The position numbers were made by a program, and so were the translations under genes. From Hydrogenophaga intermedia (GTDB taxonomy: Bacteria > Pseudomonadota > Gammaproteobacteria > Burkholderiales > Burkholderiaceae_C), in the NCBI RefSeq assembly GCF_023715105.1, contig NZ_JAMBNO010000006.1, positions 1 through 64,000 on the forward strand: 64,000 nucleotides of DNA, written 5' to 3'. Under the pieces are notes generated by a model, which worked only from the letters and a program-made list of their open reading frames with translations, was not told the origin of the DNA and ran no database searches. Of the stretch, positions 1 to 9,876 are shown piece by piece. Within the stretch, counting starts at the first letter, position 1; every line of letters begins with the position of its first letter.

Positions 1-132
1 GGCCTGTTGTTCTACCGCTTGCTGCAGCAGGCCGTGGTCACCGACCCCTACACCTATGCCGACGTGGTGCGCAAGGCTCCACGCGTCGCACAAAACGGGG
101 TAGCATCATTACTGGATGGATATCCAGTATAA
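1..132 (+). CDS. 3' end of an unidentified protein (partial)
   Basis: Frame 1 is open from the first base to a TAA at 130-132, giving the last 43 residues of a protein that begins upstream of the window. The tail reads like real protein (LLFYRLLQQAVVTDPYTYAD), but I do not recognise the family. The stop codon lies just after the LexA box, so the SOS operator of the next operon overlaps the end of this reading frame. The frame could instead be open by chance, because only 132 bases are visible. Existence is moderately likely; function is unknown. Confidence 0.4.
   Translation, partial: GLLFYRLLQQAVVTDPYTYADVVRKAPRVAQNGVASLLDGYPV
110..129 (+). promoter_or_regulatory. LexA box (SOS operator) for imuA-imuB-dnaE2
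   Basis: The 20-mer TACTGGATGGATATCCAGTA contains CTG-N10-CAG with matching outer TA/TA, the classical proteobacterial LexA operator. It lies about 90 bases before the imuA start. ImuA-ImuB-DnaE2 cassettes are known to be LexA-controlled, so the position and the downstream genes agree. A second, one-sided resemblance (TATATACGTACAGTA, ending at about 177) lacks the left half-site. Confidence 0.9.
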
Positions 133-218
133 AGTCTCGACTGGAGCTAAGCGGATACCCCTTATATACGTACAGTAAAGGAGTTGCACATGGTCCCGCT
201 GATGGGCAGGAGGACGCC

Positions 219-971
219 GTGTCCCCGTCGGTTTTGAAACAGGCCACACCGGTTTGGCCGAGCGCCGTGTGGCGGGCCGACCAGCTGGGCAGCCCGGTGG
301 CGCGCGCCTGGCCCAGCGGCTTCGACGCGCTCGATGCCGAACTGCCTGGCGGCGGCTGGCCAGGCCATGGCCTGACGGAGTTGCTGGGGCCGGTCGGCGG
401 CGCGTTCGAGTGGCGCCTGCTTGGGCCGTGGCTGCGCCAGCCGTCGGTGGCGGCCCGTCCGGTGGTGCTCGTGGGGCCGCCGCATCCGCCGCATCCGCCG
501 GGCTTGCAGCACGCAGGCCTGGCACCCGGCCGGTTGGTCTGGCTGCGGGCCGACAGCGCAGCCGAGCGCCTCTGGAGCGCCGAGCAATTGCTCAAGGGCC
601 GCACAGGGGCGGTGCTGGTGGCCTGGCTGCCGCAGGTGCGCCCGGCGCAGTTGCGCCGTCTGCAGGTGCTGGCCGCTGCCTGTGAGGCGCCGGCCTTCGT
701 GTGCCGGCCCGAAACGGCTGCACGCGAACCGTCGGCTGCGCCGTTGCGCCTGCGCGTGGGGTTGGGGCCCGATTGGGCTCTGACGGTCGATGTCTTCAAG
801 CGCAAAGGGCCGCCGCTGGCGCGTCCGCTGCGTCTTGTGTCGGTGCCCGGTGGGCTGGACGCGGTGCTACCACCGCGGCTCGCACAGCCCGCCCGTGTGC
901 CGGTGCCGATGGTGGAGGTTGCCGATGTGGTGGTGCGCCCTGTGCCTGCCGCCGGACACGCCCTGCACTGA
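219..971 (+). CDS. imuA: ImuA, RecA/SulA-like component of the SOS mutasome
   Basis: A 250-residue ImuA homologue, the small RecA-like partner of ImuB and DnaE2 in damage-induced translesion synthesis in bacteria lacking umuDC. The N-terminal pattern (FDALDAELPGGGWPGHGLTE) is the family's characteristic RecA-like start, where a canonical Walker A would lie but is degenerate. The GTG at 219 follows an AGGAGG-type ribosome site at about 209-213. It is the first gene after the LexA box. Its 3' end overlaps the start of imuB by 47 bases, suggesting translational coupling. Identification rests on sequence pattern and gene order. Confidence 0.9.
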   Translation: MSPSVLKQATPVWPSAVWRADQLGSPVARAWPSGFDALDAELPGGGWPGHGLTELLGPVGGAFEWRLLGPWLRQPSVAARPVVLVGPPHPPHPPGLQHAGLAPGRLVWLRADSAAERLWSAEQLLKGRTGAVLVAWLPQVRPAQLRRLQVLAAACEAPAFVCRPETAAREPSAAPLRLRVGLGPDWALTVDVFKRKGPPLARPLRLVSVPGGLDAVLPPRLAQPARVPVPMVEVADVVVRPVPAAGHALH

Positions 972-2223
972 GCTGTCGTGGTGGGCGCTGGGCTTCACGC
1001 CGCGCGTGACCTGCGTTGACGAGGCGGTGCTCATGGAACTGGCCGCCAGCGCACGCCTGTTCGGCGGCCGGCGTACGCTGCGCGAACGGGTGCAGGTGCA
1101 GGCGCTGTCGCATGGGGTGACGCAGGTCGCCTGGGCGCCCAATGGGCTTGCGGCACTCGCGCTGGCACGCGCCGGGCAGACCGACAGCGGCACGCTGACC
1201 CTGGCCGATGCGCTCGATGCGTTGCCACTGGGCGTGCTGAGTGCTGCGCGGCCGCACGAGCGCACACTGGCCCAGGTCGGTTGCCGCACGCTGGGCGCCT
1301 TGCGCCGGCTGCCGCGTGAGGGGTTGGGCCGCCGCTTCGACCAGGCGCTGTTGCACGCGCTCGACCAGCTCTACGGCCTGGCGCCCCAGGCGCACGACTG
1401 GGTGCGCCTGCCCGAAGTGTTCGAGGCCCGGCTGGAGCTCATGGCACGCGTGGACGACGCTGCGGCGCTGGTGTTCGGGGCGCACCGCCTGCTGCAGCAG
1501 ATGGCACTGTGGCTGGGCGCCCGGCGCAGTGGCGTGACCGCGTTCACCTTGCGCTGGGCGCACGATGCGATGCGATCCCGCGAGGTCGGCCCGACAGATG
1601 AGCTCACCGTGCGCACCGCCAGGCCTTCGCGCGACGTCAGCCACCTGCTCCGTCTGCTGGCCGAGCACCTGCACCACGTGCGCCTGCAGGCACCGGTGGG
1701 CGAGCTCTGGCTGCACGCGACCGACGTGCAACCGTTGCGGGAAACCAGCGCCTCACTGCTGCCGGATGCGGGGCAGGAGGGAGAGACCCTGCCGCGGGTG
1801 ATCGAGCGCATCGCGGCGCGCCTCGGGGCAGCGCGCGTGCTGCGCCCGCTGCTGGTGGCCGACCACCGGCCCGAGGCGATGTGTCGATGGCGGGCGGCCG
1901 ATCGGTGGGCCGATGCGCCGCTGCCGCACCACAGCGCCCCCATCAGCGACACACCGCAGCCGGGCTTTCTGCTGCCCGAGCCGCTCAAGCTGGTGGTGCG
2001 CGGGCATCGGCCGCTCTACCTGGGTGAGCTGCGCCTGCTGCTCGGGCCGCAACGTATCGAAGGCGGCTGGTGGGACCGCGACGAGGCGCGTCACGACATG
2101 CGTCTGGTGGTGCGTGACTACTGGATCGCCTTCTCCGGGCGGGCCGGCCTGCTGTGGATCTTCCAGACCCGCGCCACCGATGGCGCCGAGCCGGCCTGGT
2201 ACCTGCACGGCTTTTTCGCCTGA
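925..2223 (+). CDS. imuB: ImuB, non-catalytic Y-family polymerase-like protein
   Basis: A Y-family DNA polymerase-like adaptor (432 aa) that links ImuA and DnaE2 to the sliding clamp during error-prone synthesis. The frame is open from 790, but I place the start at ATG 925: it follows GGAGG at 913-917 and gives the typical beginning MWWCAL. The segment CVDEAVLMELAASARLFGG is the ImuB version of the Y-family palm, with the catalytic acidic residues not conserved. The C-terminus (GWWDRDEARHDMRLVVRDYW) is diagnostic of the family. The stop at 2223 is 8 bases before dnaE2, so the cassette is one operon. Confidence 0.92.
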   Translation: MWWCALCLPPDTPCTELSWWALGFTPRVTCVDEAVLMELAASARLFGGRRTLRERVQVQALSHGVTQVAWAPNGLAALALARAGQTDSGTLTLADALDALPLGVLSAARPHERTLAQVGCRTLGALRRLPREGLGRRFDQALLHALDQLYGLAPQAHDWVRLPEVFEARLELMARVDDAAALVFGAHRLLQQMALWLGARRSGVTAFTLRWAHDAMRSREVGPTDELTVRTARPSRDVSHLLRLLAEHLHHVRLQAPVGELWLHATDVQPLRETSASLLPDAGQEGETLPRVIERIAARLGAARVLRPLLVADHRPEAMCRWRAADRWADAPLPHHSAPISDTPQPGFLLPEPLKLVVRGHRPLYLGELRLLLGPQRIEGGWWDRDEARHDMRLVVRDYWIAFSGRAGLLWIFQTRATDGAEPAWYLHGFFA

Positions 2224-2231
2224 GGTGGCCC

Positions 2232-5200
2232 ATGCCCGACACCCTGCCGGCCTACGCCGAGCTGTGCTGCCTCTCCAACTTTTCCTTCCTGCAAGGCGCC
2301 AGCCACCCCGAGGAGCTGGTGGCGCGCGCGCACGCGCTGGGCTACAGCGCGCTGGCCATCACCGACGACTGCACCATGGCTGGCGTGGTGCGCGCGCACG
2401 TGGCGGCCAAGGCGCACGGGCTCAAGCTGCTCATCGGCAGCCGCTTCGAGGTCGATGACGGCGAGCACGGCCGCTTCGCGCTGGTGTTGCTGGCCACCAC
2501 GCGCGAGGCCTATGGCCACTTGTGCGGTTTCATCACCCAGCTGCGTCGGCGCTCGCCCAAGGGCACGTACCACCTGGCGCGGCATGAAATCGACGCCACC
2601 GCGTTGCCCGGCTGCCTGGCCATTGCGCTGCCGGCGCGCCACGCGCCGCAAAGCGCGTGCGACGCGATCGCGCGCTGGCTGCTGCAGCACTTCATCGGGC
2701 GCTGCTGGCTGGGCGTGGTGCAGCGCCGCGCCTTCGACGACGAGCTGCACCTGCACCGCCTGCGCGAGAGCGCTGGCCTGTGCGCCGTGCCGCTGGTGGC
2801 CGTGGGCGACGTGCGCATGCACCAGCGTTCGCGCAAGCCGCTGCACGACGTGCTCACCGCCACCCGCATCGGCCGTGCGCTCACCGACTGCGGTTTTGCG
2901 CTGGCCGAAAGCGCCGAGCAGCGCCTGCGCTCGCGCCTGCTGCTGTCGCAGCGCTTTGCCCCCGGGCTGCTGGCCGAAACCCTGAACGTGGCGGCGCGGT
3001 GTCACTTCTCGCTCGACGAGTTGCGCTACCAGTACCCCGCCGAACTCGTGCCCGCCGGTCACACGCCCACGAGCTGGTTGCGCCAGCAGGTGTTCGAAGG
3101 CGTGGCCCGCCGCTGGCCCGCCGGCGTTCCCGCCGAGCGGCTGCAACAGATCGAACACGAGCTCGCGCTGATCGCCGAGCTGCGCTACGAGCACTACTTC
3201 CTCACGGTGCACGACATCGTGGCCTTTGCGCGCAGCCGCCACATCCTGTGCCAGGGCCGCGGCTCCGCGGCCAACAGCGTGGTTTGCTACTGCCTGGGCA
3301 TCACCGAGGTGAACCCCGACGAGATGACCATGCTGTTCGAGCGCTTCATCTCGCGCGAGCGCCGCGAGCCGCCCGACATCGACGTCGACTTCGAGCACCA
3401 GCGGCGCGAGGAGGTGGTGCAGTACCTCTACGCCAAATACGGGCGCGACCGCGCCGCGCTCACCGCCACCGTCATCTGCTACCGCCCGCGCAGCGCCCTG
3501 CGCGATGTGGGAAAAGCCCTGGGCTTCGCGCCCGACGCGCTGCACGCCCTGGCGCGCGGGGTGCGCTGGTGGAGCGAAGGCGCGATCGAGCGCGAACGCC
3601 TGGTGGAGGCCGGCCTCGACCCCGATGCGCTGGCGGTGCGCCAGCTGGCCGAACTCACCGCCGAACTCATGGGTTTTCCGCGCCACCTGTCGCAGCACAC
3701 CGGCGGCTTCGTGCTCACCAGCGGGCCACTCTCCAGCCTGGTGCCGATCCAGAACGCCGCGATGGCCGATCGCACCGTGATCGAGTGGGACAAGGACGAT
3801 CTCGATGCGCTCGGCCTGCTCAAGGTGGACGTGCTCGCGCTGGGCATGCTCACCGCCATCCGCAAGGCGCTCGATCTGGTCGGCCGCCGGCTCGGGCGCC
3901 CCTTCGGCATGCAGGACATCCCCGGTGGCGATGCGGCCACCTACGACATGATCTGCGCCGCCGACACGGTGGGCGTGTTCCAGATCGAGAGCCGCGCGCA
4001 GATGAGCATGCTGCCGCGCCTGCGGCCGCGCGTCTTCTATGACCTGGTGATCGAGGTCGCGCTGGTGCGGCCAGGGCCGATCCAGGGCGGCGCGGTGCAC
4101 CCCTACCTGAACCGCCGCCAGGGCAAGGTGCCCGTGGACTACCCGAAGAACCTGGAGAAGGCGCTGGACCGCACGCTGGGCGTGCCCGTGTTCCAGGAGC
4201 AGTGCATGCAGATCGCCATGATCGCGGCCGGCTTCACGCCCGACGAGGCCGACGGCCTGCGCCGTGCCATGGCCGCGTGGAAGCGCAAGGGCAGCCTGGG
4301 GCAGTACGAGGCGCGGCTGCTGCAAGGCATGGCCGAGCGCGGCTACGACGCCGGGTTCGCGCGCGGCGTGGTCGAGCAGGTCAAGGGCTTCTCCAGCTAC
4401 GGTTTTCCCGAGAGCCACGCCGCCAGTTTTGCCAAGCTGGTCTATGTGAGCAGCTGGCTCAAGTGTCACCACCCGGATGCCTTTCTCGTGGCCCTGCTCA
4501 ACAGCCAGCCCATGGGCTTCTACAACCCGCGCCAGCTGGTGCAGGACGCGCGCCGCCACGGCATCGAGGTGCGGCCGGTGGACGTGTTGCACAGCGACTG
4601 GGAGGCGGTGCTGGAAGCCACCGGAAAAATGGAATCTGACCCCAACAAGGAATCTGACCCCAACAAGAAGGCGGTGCGGTTGGGGTTGTGGCTGGTGGAT
4701 GGGTTGGGCGAAGCGGTGGCGCGGCGCATCGTGGGGGCGCGGGCGCAGGGTGGGTTTGACAGCGTGGCCGATCTGGCGCGGCGGGCGCGGTTGGGGCGGC
4801 GCGAGCTGGCGCTGCTGGCAGCGGCCGATGCCTTGCAGTCGCTCAGCGGGCACCGGCGCCAGCAGGTGTGGGCGTCGGCGGCGCTGCAGGCCGCGCCCGC
4901 CTTGCTGCGCGACGCGCCGGTGGACGAGGCACCGCTGGCCTTGCCCGAAGCGCCGGAGGGCGAGGCCGTGGTGTGGGACTACGCGAGCCTGGGGCTCACG
5001 TTGCGCAGCCACCCGCTGGCGCTGCTGCGCCCGGCGCTGCAGCGCCGCCGCCTGCAGAGTGCGGCCGAATTGCGTGCCGCGCCCGATCGCCGTCTGGTGC
5101 GCCACGCCGGCATCGTCACCCTGCGCCAGCAGCCCGAAACGGCCAGCGGTGTGGTGTTCGTGAGCCTGGAGGACGAGACCGGCGTGGTGCAGGTCATCGT

Positions 5201-5368
5201 GTGGCGGCGTATTCGCGAGCGCTTTCGCCAGGTGCTGCTGCAGTCACGCCTGCTGGCGGTGTACGGCCACTGGCAGCGCGAAGGCGAGGTGGGCAACCTG
5301 ATCGCGGGCCACCTTGAGGACCTCACACCGCTGCTCGGCCAGTTGAGCACCAGCCAGAGCCGCGATTT

Positions 5369-5375
<7 letters not shown>
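2232..5375 (+). CDS. dnaE2: Error-prone DNA polymerase III alpha subunit DnaE2
   Basis: C-family polymerase (1047 aa) doing the synthesis in the ImuA-ImuB-DnaE2 mutasome. It has an N-terminal PHP domain (YAELCCLSNFSFLQGASHP), the polymerase core with CQGRGSAANS and PPDIDVDFEHQRR, and a C-terminal OB fold (residues about 950-1030). ATG 2232 follows GAGGTGG and leaves 8 bases after imuB. A perfect 18-bp tandem duplication at 4631-4666 inserts the peptide ESDPNK twice, in frame, just before the conserved AVRLGL segment. Downstream of it codons become strongly G-ending for about 130 bases. The 3' end overlaps the convergent EVE-domain gene by 7 bases. Confidence 0.95.
4631..4666 (+). repeat. 18-bp perfect tandem duplication inside dnaE2
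   Basis: Two adjacent copies of GGAATCTGACCCCAACAA (4631-4648 and 4649-4666). Eighteen bases keeps the frame and adds ESDPNK twice to a region that is a plain linker in other DnaE2 proteins. The reverse complement (TTGGGGTCAGATTCC) resembles short motifs I recall near REP-associated tyrosine transposase genes in related bacteria. That link is memory-based and unverified. Confidence 0.85.
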
Positions 5376-5850
<475 letters not shown>

Positions 5851-5854
<4 letters not shown>

Positions 5855-7038
5855 TGATCGAGCTCCCTGGCTGCCTGGACCGGTGGCCCTGGCACGCGCA
5901 GCCACCACAGGCAGGCCAGCGCACTGCCCACCAGTGCGCCAGACACCCACAAGGCCCCGCCGCCCCAACGTTCGACGAGCCAGCCGAACACCAGCGGCGA
6001 GAAGGCCTGCGCCACGCGCGAGGGCGCCACGATCCAGCCCTGCCGACGCCCATAACCCACCGGTCCGTAAAAGGCCAGCGGCAGCGTGCCCTTGGCGATG
6101 GTGAGCATGCCGTTGCCCAGGCCATGCAGCACCGCAAACACCGGCGCCGCCACGGCGCCCAGCGCCATCCACACCAGCACGCCGAGCGGGTGCATGGATG
6201 CCGCGAATCGCGCCGCCCACAGCGGATGAAAACGCCGCAACCCCCCGAACTCCAGCAGGCGCCCAGCCACCTGCGCCGGCCCCACCAGCGCACCGATCGC
6301 CAGTGCCCCGGCCAGTGACAAGCCGCCGGCCATCAGCAGGGCGGGCAGGTGGGCCGCCAGCGCGGTGCTGACAAACCAGGTGGCCGCGAACACATAGGCC
6401 AGCACCCAGGCCACATGGCGCTGCGCGGGTGGCGCGGCCAGGCTGCCCTGCGGCGCCAGCGCCTCCGGCGCGGGCAGCGCCTGGGTGCGCGGCAGGCTGG
6501 CGTTGAGCGGCAGGCCCAACAAGAGGTGCAACGCGGCCCAACCCAGGCAGGCGCCGCGCCAGCCAAACTGCACCTCCATCCACGCCGACAACGGCCAGCC
6601 GACAGTACTGGCCAGGCCGCCGAGCAAGGTGATGCCCGTGATCGCGCCGCGCGCCTGCTGCCCCTGCAGGCGTACCAGCGTGGCGAACGCGGCCTCGTAC
6701 AGGCCCGACCCCATCGCCACGCCGATCACGAGCCAGCCCGCAAACACGGACACCGGCCCCTGCGCCAGCGCAAGCAGGACCAGGCCGGCCGCGAACAAGC
6801 CGCTGGTGCCCATGAGCACAGGGCGTCCTCCAAGCCGGTCGATGGCGCGACCCACCGAGGGGCCGACCGCGGCCGACAACAGCAGCGCGAGCGAGAAGGC
6901 CAGCCAGACCAAGCCCACGGGCACGCCCGCATCGGCCGCCATGGGCCGGACCAGAATGGCGGGCAGGTAGTAGCTCGATGCCCAGGCCAGGGTCTGGGCG
7001 GTGCCCAGTCGCAGCACCAGGGAGGTGTTGCCGTCCAT
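5851..7038 (-). CDS. MFS transporter
   Basis: A 395-residue major facilitator protein with about 12 hydrophobic segments. It has the loop 2-3 signature (VGRAIDRLGGRPVLMG, corresponding to GxxxDRxGRR) and helix-rich halves separated by a polar segment near residues 185-200 (LPAPEALAPQGSLAAPPAQR). It is an inner-membrane carrier of unknown substrate. ATG 7038 is preceded by the Nudix stop at 7042, a 3-base gap, so Nudix, MFS and EVE form one minus-strand unit. Nothing in the sequence singles out a substrate. Confidence 0.85.
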
Positions 7039-7041
7039 GGC

Positions 7042-7596
7042 CTAGACGATGTCGATGGTGTGGAAGCCGAAGCGCCCGTTGCGCCGGTCGGCAAAGTAGT
7101 GCTGCAGCGTTTCGCGCACGGTGCGAAAGGCGATCTCGTCCCAGGGAATCTCGTCCTCGCGGAACAAGCGTGCTTCGATGGTTTCGTGGCCAGGGTTGAA
7201 GCGGTCACTGAGGAGCCGGGCGCGGTAGAAGAGGTGCACCTGGCCCACGCGAGGCACGTTCATGAGGGTGAAGAGCTCACCGAGTTCGATCTGCGCGCCG
7301 GCCTCTTCATCGGTCTCGCGCAGTGCACCCTCGGCCGTGGTCTCACCGAGCTCCATGAAGCCCGCGGGCAGTGTCCATTTGCCCCAGCGCGGTTCGATGT
7401 TGCGCTTGCACAGCAGCACCTGCGCGCCGTCGCTGCCCCACACGGGCACGGTGCCCACCACGTTGAGCGGGTTGTCGTAATGCACCGTGCCGCACGCCGG
7501 GCACACGGCGCGTTCGCGCGTGTCGCCATCGTCGGGCAGGCGCATCTGCACAGCGGTGCCGCAGTTGCGGCAGAACTTGGACGGCGGACGCAGCAT
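7042..7596 (-). CDS. Nudix hydrolase with N-terminal zinc ribbon
   Basis: A 184-residue Nudix pyrophosphohydrolase. An N-terminal zinc ribbon (Cys9, Cys12, Cys32, Cys35) precedes the Nudix domain. The Nudix box runs from residue 79 to 100: G79, E85, R93-E94, E97-E98, G100, all the metal-binding positions intact. The zinc ribbon plus Nudix layout resembles NADH pyrophosphatase (NudC), but the protein is shorter than NudC and lacks its N-terminal domain, so the substrate is open. It heads the Nudix-MFS-EVE run and is followed downstream by the MFS gene with a 3-base gap. Confidence 0.88.
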   Translation of the reverse strand: MLRPPSKFCRNCGTAVQMRLPDDGDTRERAVCPACGTVHYDNPLNVVGTVPVWGSDGAQVLLCKRNIEPRWGKWTLPAGFMELGETTAEGALRETDEEAGAQIELGELFTLMNVPRVGQVHLFYRARLLSDRFNPGHETIEARLFREDEIPWDEIAFRTVRETLQHYFADRRNGRFGFHTIDIV

Positions 7597-7625
7597 CAGG
7601 GCAGTGTAGCGGCGGGCGTGGAGGC

Positions 7626-7653
7626 GAAAAAAAGGCCGGGTGATCCCGGCCTC
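7626..7653 (-). terminator. Rho-independent terminator of the Rieske-to-DctP operon
   Basis: On the minus strand, AGGCCGGG-ATCA-CCCGGCCT (plus-strand arms 7633-7640 and 7645-7652) is followed by seven T residues (the A run at 7627-7633). It lies 17 bases after the stop of the TRAP binding-protein gene and ends that operon. Confidence 0.92.
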
Positions 7654-7669
7654 GTGCGGCAGCAGTGCT

Positions 7670-8716
7670 TTACGCCTTCTTGCCGTGCTTCTCGATCAGG
7701 GCCTTGGCGGTCTCGAACAGCTTCTTGCCGTCAAAGCCACGCTTGTCCATGTCCTGCATCCATTCCACCTCGACCAGGCGCGCCTTGCGCTTGAACTCCT
7801 GCGCGTCGGCAGCGGAGATCTTGTGGATGGTGTTGCCCAGATCGGCAGCGGCCTTGCGGCCGGCCGGATCACCGCCTTGCTGCGTCTTGCCCAGCCAGCC
7901 CGAGGTCTCGATGCCGGAGTTCTTGTCGATGATGGCCTTCAGATCGGGCGCCAGGCTGTTGTACTTGGCCTTGTTCATCGCCATCACGAAGGTGGTGGTG
8001 TAGAGCGCGCCGCCGGCCGGATCGAACTCGCTGTGGAACTTGGTGAGCTCGTGCACTTTCACCGAAGGCACCACCTCCCAAGGGATCACGCAGCCGTCGA
8101 TCACGCCCTTGGAGAGCGAATCGGGGATCTGCGGCAGCGGCATGCCCACGGGCGTGGCGCCCAGGTAACCCAGCATCTTGGTGATCTGGCGGGTCGGGCC
8201 GCGCACCTTGGAGCCGCGCAGGTCGTCGGCCGTCTTGATGAGCTTGCTGCGCATGTGGAACATGCCCGGGCCATGCACCTGCAGCGCGATCGGCTGCACT
8301 TCCTTGAACTCGTCCTGGGCGACGGTCTGCACGTATTCCCAGTAGGCGCGCGAGGTGGCCTCCGCGTTGTTCATCATGAAGGGCAGCTCGAACACCTCGA
8401 TGCGCGGGAAGCGGCCCGGGGTGTTGCCCGGCAGCGTCCACACCACGTCGACCACGCCGTCGCGCGCCTGGTCGTACAGCTGCACCGGCGAGCCGCCGAG
8501 CTGCATGGCCGGGTAGGCCTCGAACTTGATGCGACCGCCCGAGTCCTTCTCGACCTTGTCCATCCAGGCCTTGTGCATGTTGAGCCACACGTTGGACTGC
8601 GGGGCCATGAAGGTGTGGAACTTCAGCGTGACGCTTTGCTGGGCAAAGCCGGTGAGGGCCGGCGCGCCCAGGGCGAGGGCCGCACCGGACTGGATCAGGG
8701 TTCTGCGCTGGATCAT
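7670..8716 (-). CDS. TRAP transporter solute-binding protein, DctP family
   Basis: Periplasmic DctP-type receptor (348 aa) for a carboxylate-type substrate. It begins MIQRRTLIQSGAALALG, a Tat-like or twin-Arg lipophilic signal, followed by the mature KFHTFMAP start. The family motifs GGSPVQLYDQARDGVVDVVW and VRGPTRQITKMLGYLGA surround the ligand-binding Arg. ATG 8716 follows a GGAGA site; the frame continues 24 codons upstream without a better site. No DctQ or DctM membrane genes are in the window, so the permease must be elsewhere. It is the last gene of the operon that begins with the Rieske oxygenase and is closely similar to the receptor at 33984-35027. Confidence 0.92.
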   Translation of the reverse strand: MIQRRTLIQSGAALALGAPALTGFAQQSVTLKFHTFMAPQSNVWLNMHKAWMDKVEKDSGGRIKFEAYPAMQLGGSPVQLYDQARDGVVDVVWTLPGNTPGRFPRIEVFELPFMMNNAEATSRAYWEYVQTVAQDEFKEVQPIALQVHGPGMFHMRSKLIKTADDLRGSKVRGPTRQITKMLGYLGATPVGMPLPQIPDSLSKGVIDGCVIPWEVVPSVKVHELTKFHSEFDPAGGALYTTTFVMAMNKAKYNSLAPDLKAIIDKNSGIETSGWLGKTQQGGDPAGRKAAADLGNTIHKISAADAQEFKRKARLVEVEWMQDMDKRGFDGKKLFETAKALIEKHGKKA

Positions 8717-8821
8717 GGTGGAGGGTCTCCGTGGTGATGAACTTGGTTGAAGCCTAAATCGTGAGTGGGCCCAGCGGTGAGAGGTCAAACCCGAACACCG
8801 CCTGTCACCGCCTGTTCCCGC

Positions 8822-9517
8822 TCACGCCACCTTGACGGTGATCGGCACGAGGCCGTCCACGCCGCCGGTGAGGGTGTCGCCCGACACCACTGCGTTCACG
8901 CCCTCGGGCGTGCCGGTGTAGATGAGGTCCCCGGGTTGCAGTTCCCAGGCGGCCGACAGGTGTTCGATGGTCTCGGCGATGTTCCAGATCAGCTTGTTGA
9001 CGTTGCTGCGCTGGCGGTCCGCGCCATTGACCTGCAACCAGATGGCGGCATTGACCACGTCGCCCGCCTGCGCAGCGGGCGTGATGGGGCCGATGGGCGC
9101 GGAATGATCGTAGGCCTTGCCGATGCACCAGGGGCGGCCCTGCTTTTTCATCTCGCCCTGCAGGTCGCGGCGCGTCATGTCCAGCCCGACCGCATATCCA
9201 TAGACGTGATTGAACGCATCGGCCGCTGCGATGTTGCGGCCGCCGGTGCCGATGGTCACCACGAGTTCGATCTCGTGGTGCAGGTTCTTCGTCAGGCTGG
9301 GGTAGGGGATGGTGGCGGTCTGCCCCGCGTCGGCGACCACGATGGCATCGGCCGGCTTGAGGAAGAAGAACGGTGGCTCGCGGCCGGTGAAACCCATTTC
9401 CTTGGCGTGTTCTTCGTAATTGCGGCCGACGCAGTAGATGCGGTGCACGGGGAAGCGTTCGCCACGGCCAACGATGGGCACGGACACGGTGGGTGGTGGG
9501 GGGAAGAGGTAGCTCAT
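8822..9517 (-). CDS. Fumarylacetoacetate hydrolase-family protein
   Basis: A 231-residue FAH-fold enzyme. Members hydrolyse or decarboxylate beta-diketo and keto-acid products of aromatic breakdown, or tautomerise oxaloacetate. The signature [14 protein letters not shown] and the metal-binding core [11 protein letters not shown] (family ExE...D) with [14 protein letters not shown] are intact, as is the C-terminal [16 protein letters not shown] 9517 gives the normal family length. It lies between the ferredoxin and the DctP gene in the Rieske operon, which suggests cleavage of a ring-opening product, but the exact substrate is not readable. Confidence 0.9.
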   Translation of the reverse strand: MSYLFPPPPTVSVPIVGRGERFPVHRIYCVGRNYEEHAKEMGFTGREPPFFFLKPADAIVVADAGQTATIPYPSLTKNLHHEIELVVTIGTGGRNIAAADAFNHVYGYAVGLDMTRRDLQGEMKKQGRPWCIGKAYDHSAPIGPITPAAQAGDVVNAAIWLQVNGADRQRSNVNKLIWNIAETIEHLSAAWELQPGDLIYTGTPEGVNAVVSGDTLTGGVDGLVPITVKVA

Positions 9518-9540
9518 GGTTCTGAGTGTGCCACCCGTCG

Positions 9541-9876
9541 TCAGTACTGGGTGGCCGGCAAGTGCACCACCAGGCCATCGAGTTCGGGGGTGAGTGCAAT
9601 CTGGCACGACAGGCGGCTGGTGGGCTTCACCGGCGCGGCCGCGAAGTCGAGCATGTCGGCCTCGTCGGCCACCGGCGCGGGCAGGCGCGCGGCCCAGGCC
9701 TCGTCCACATAGACGTGGCAGGTGGCGCAGGTGAGGGTGCCGCCGCAGTCGGCGGCGATCTGCTCGATGCCGGCGTCGACGGCCGCTTTCATGAGGCTTT
9801 GTCCGGGAGCGCAGCGCAGTTCGCGCGTGCTGTGGTCGGCGGCGATGAGGTGGATGGTGATCATGGTGTCTGGCAT
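9541..9876 (-). CDS. [2Fe-2S] ferredoxin
   Basis: A 111-residue adrenodoxin/putidaredoxin-type ferredoxin. The cluster ligands are Cys44, Cys50, Cys53 (C-x5-C-x2-C) and Cys91. It probably passes electrons to the Rieske oxygenase encoded two genes upstream. The start at 9876 overlaps the stop of the glutamine synthetase-like gene (TGATG); an internal ATG at 9864 is possible. No ferredoxin reductase is encoded in the operon, so reducing power must come from elsewhere in the genome. Confidence 0.92.
   Translation of the reverse strand: MPDTMITIHLIAADHSTRELRCAPGQSLMKAAVDAGIEQIAADCGGTLTCATCHVYVDEAWAARLPAPVADEADMLDFAAAPVKPTSRLSCQIALTPELDGLVVHLPATQY

Noticed and set aside
158-177. Second LexA box upstream of imuA
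   Set aside because: Only the right half (ACAGTA) is present; the left half does not fit CTG-N10.
790-924. imuB starting at ATG 790
   Set aside because: The extra 45 residues are Cys/Arg/Trp-rich and antagonistic to the imuA frame; ATG 925 has a ribosome site and the family N-terminus.
2118-5105. 995-codon minus-strand frame opposite dnaE2
   Set aside because: Composition is His/Gln/Arg-rich and low complexity, the shadow expected from high-GC coding DNA on the other strand.
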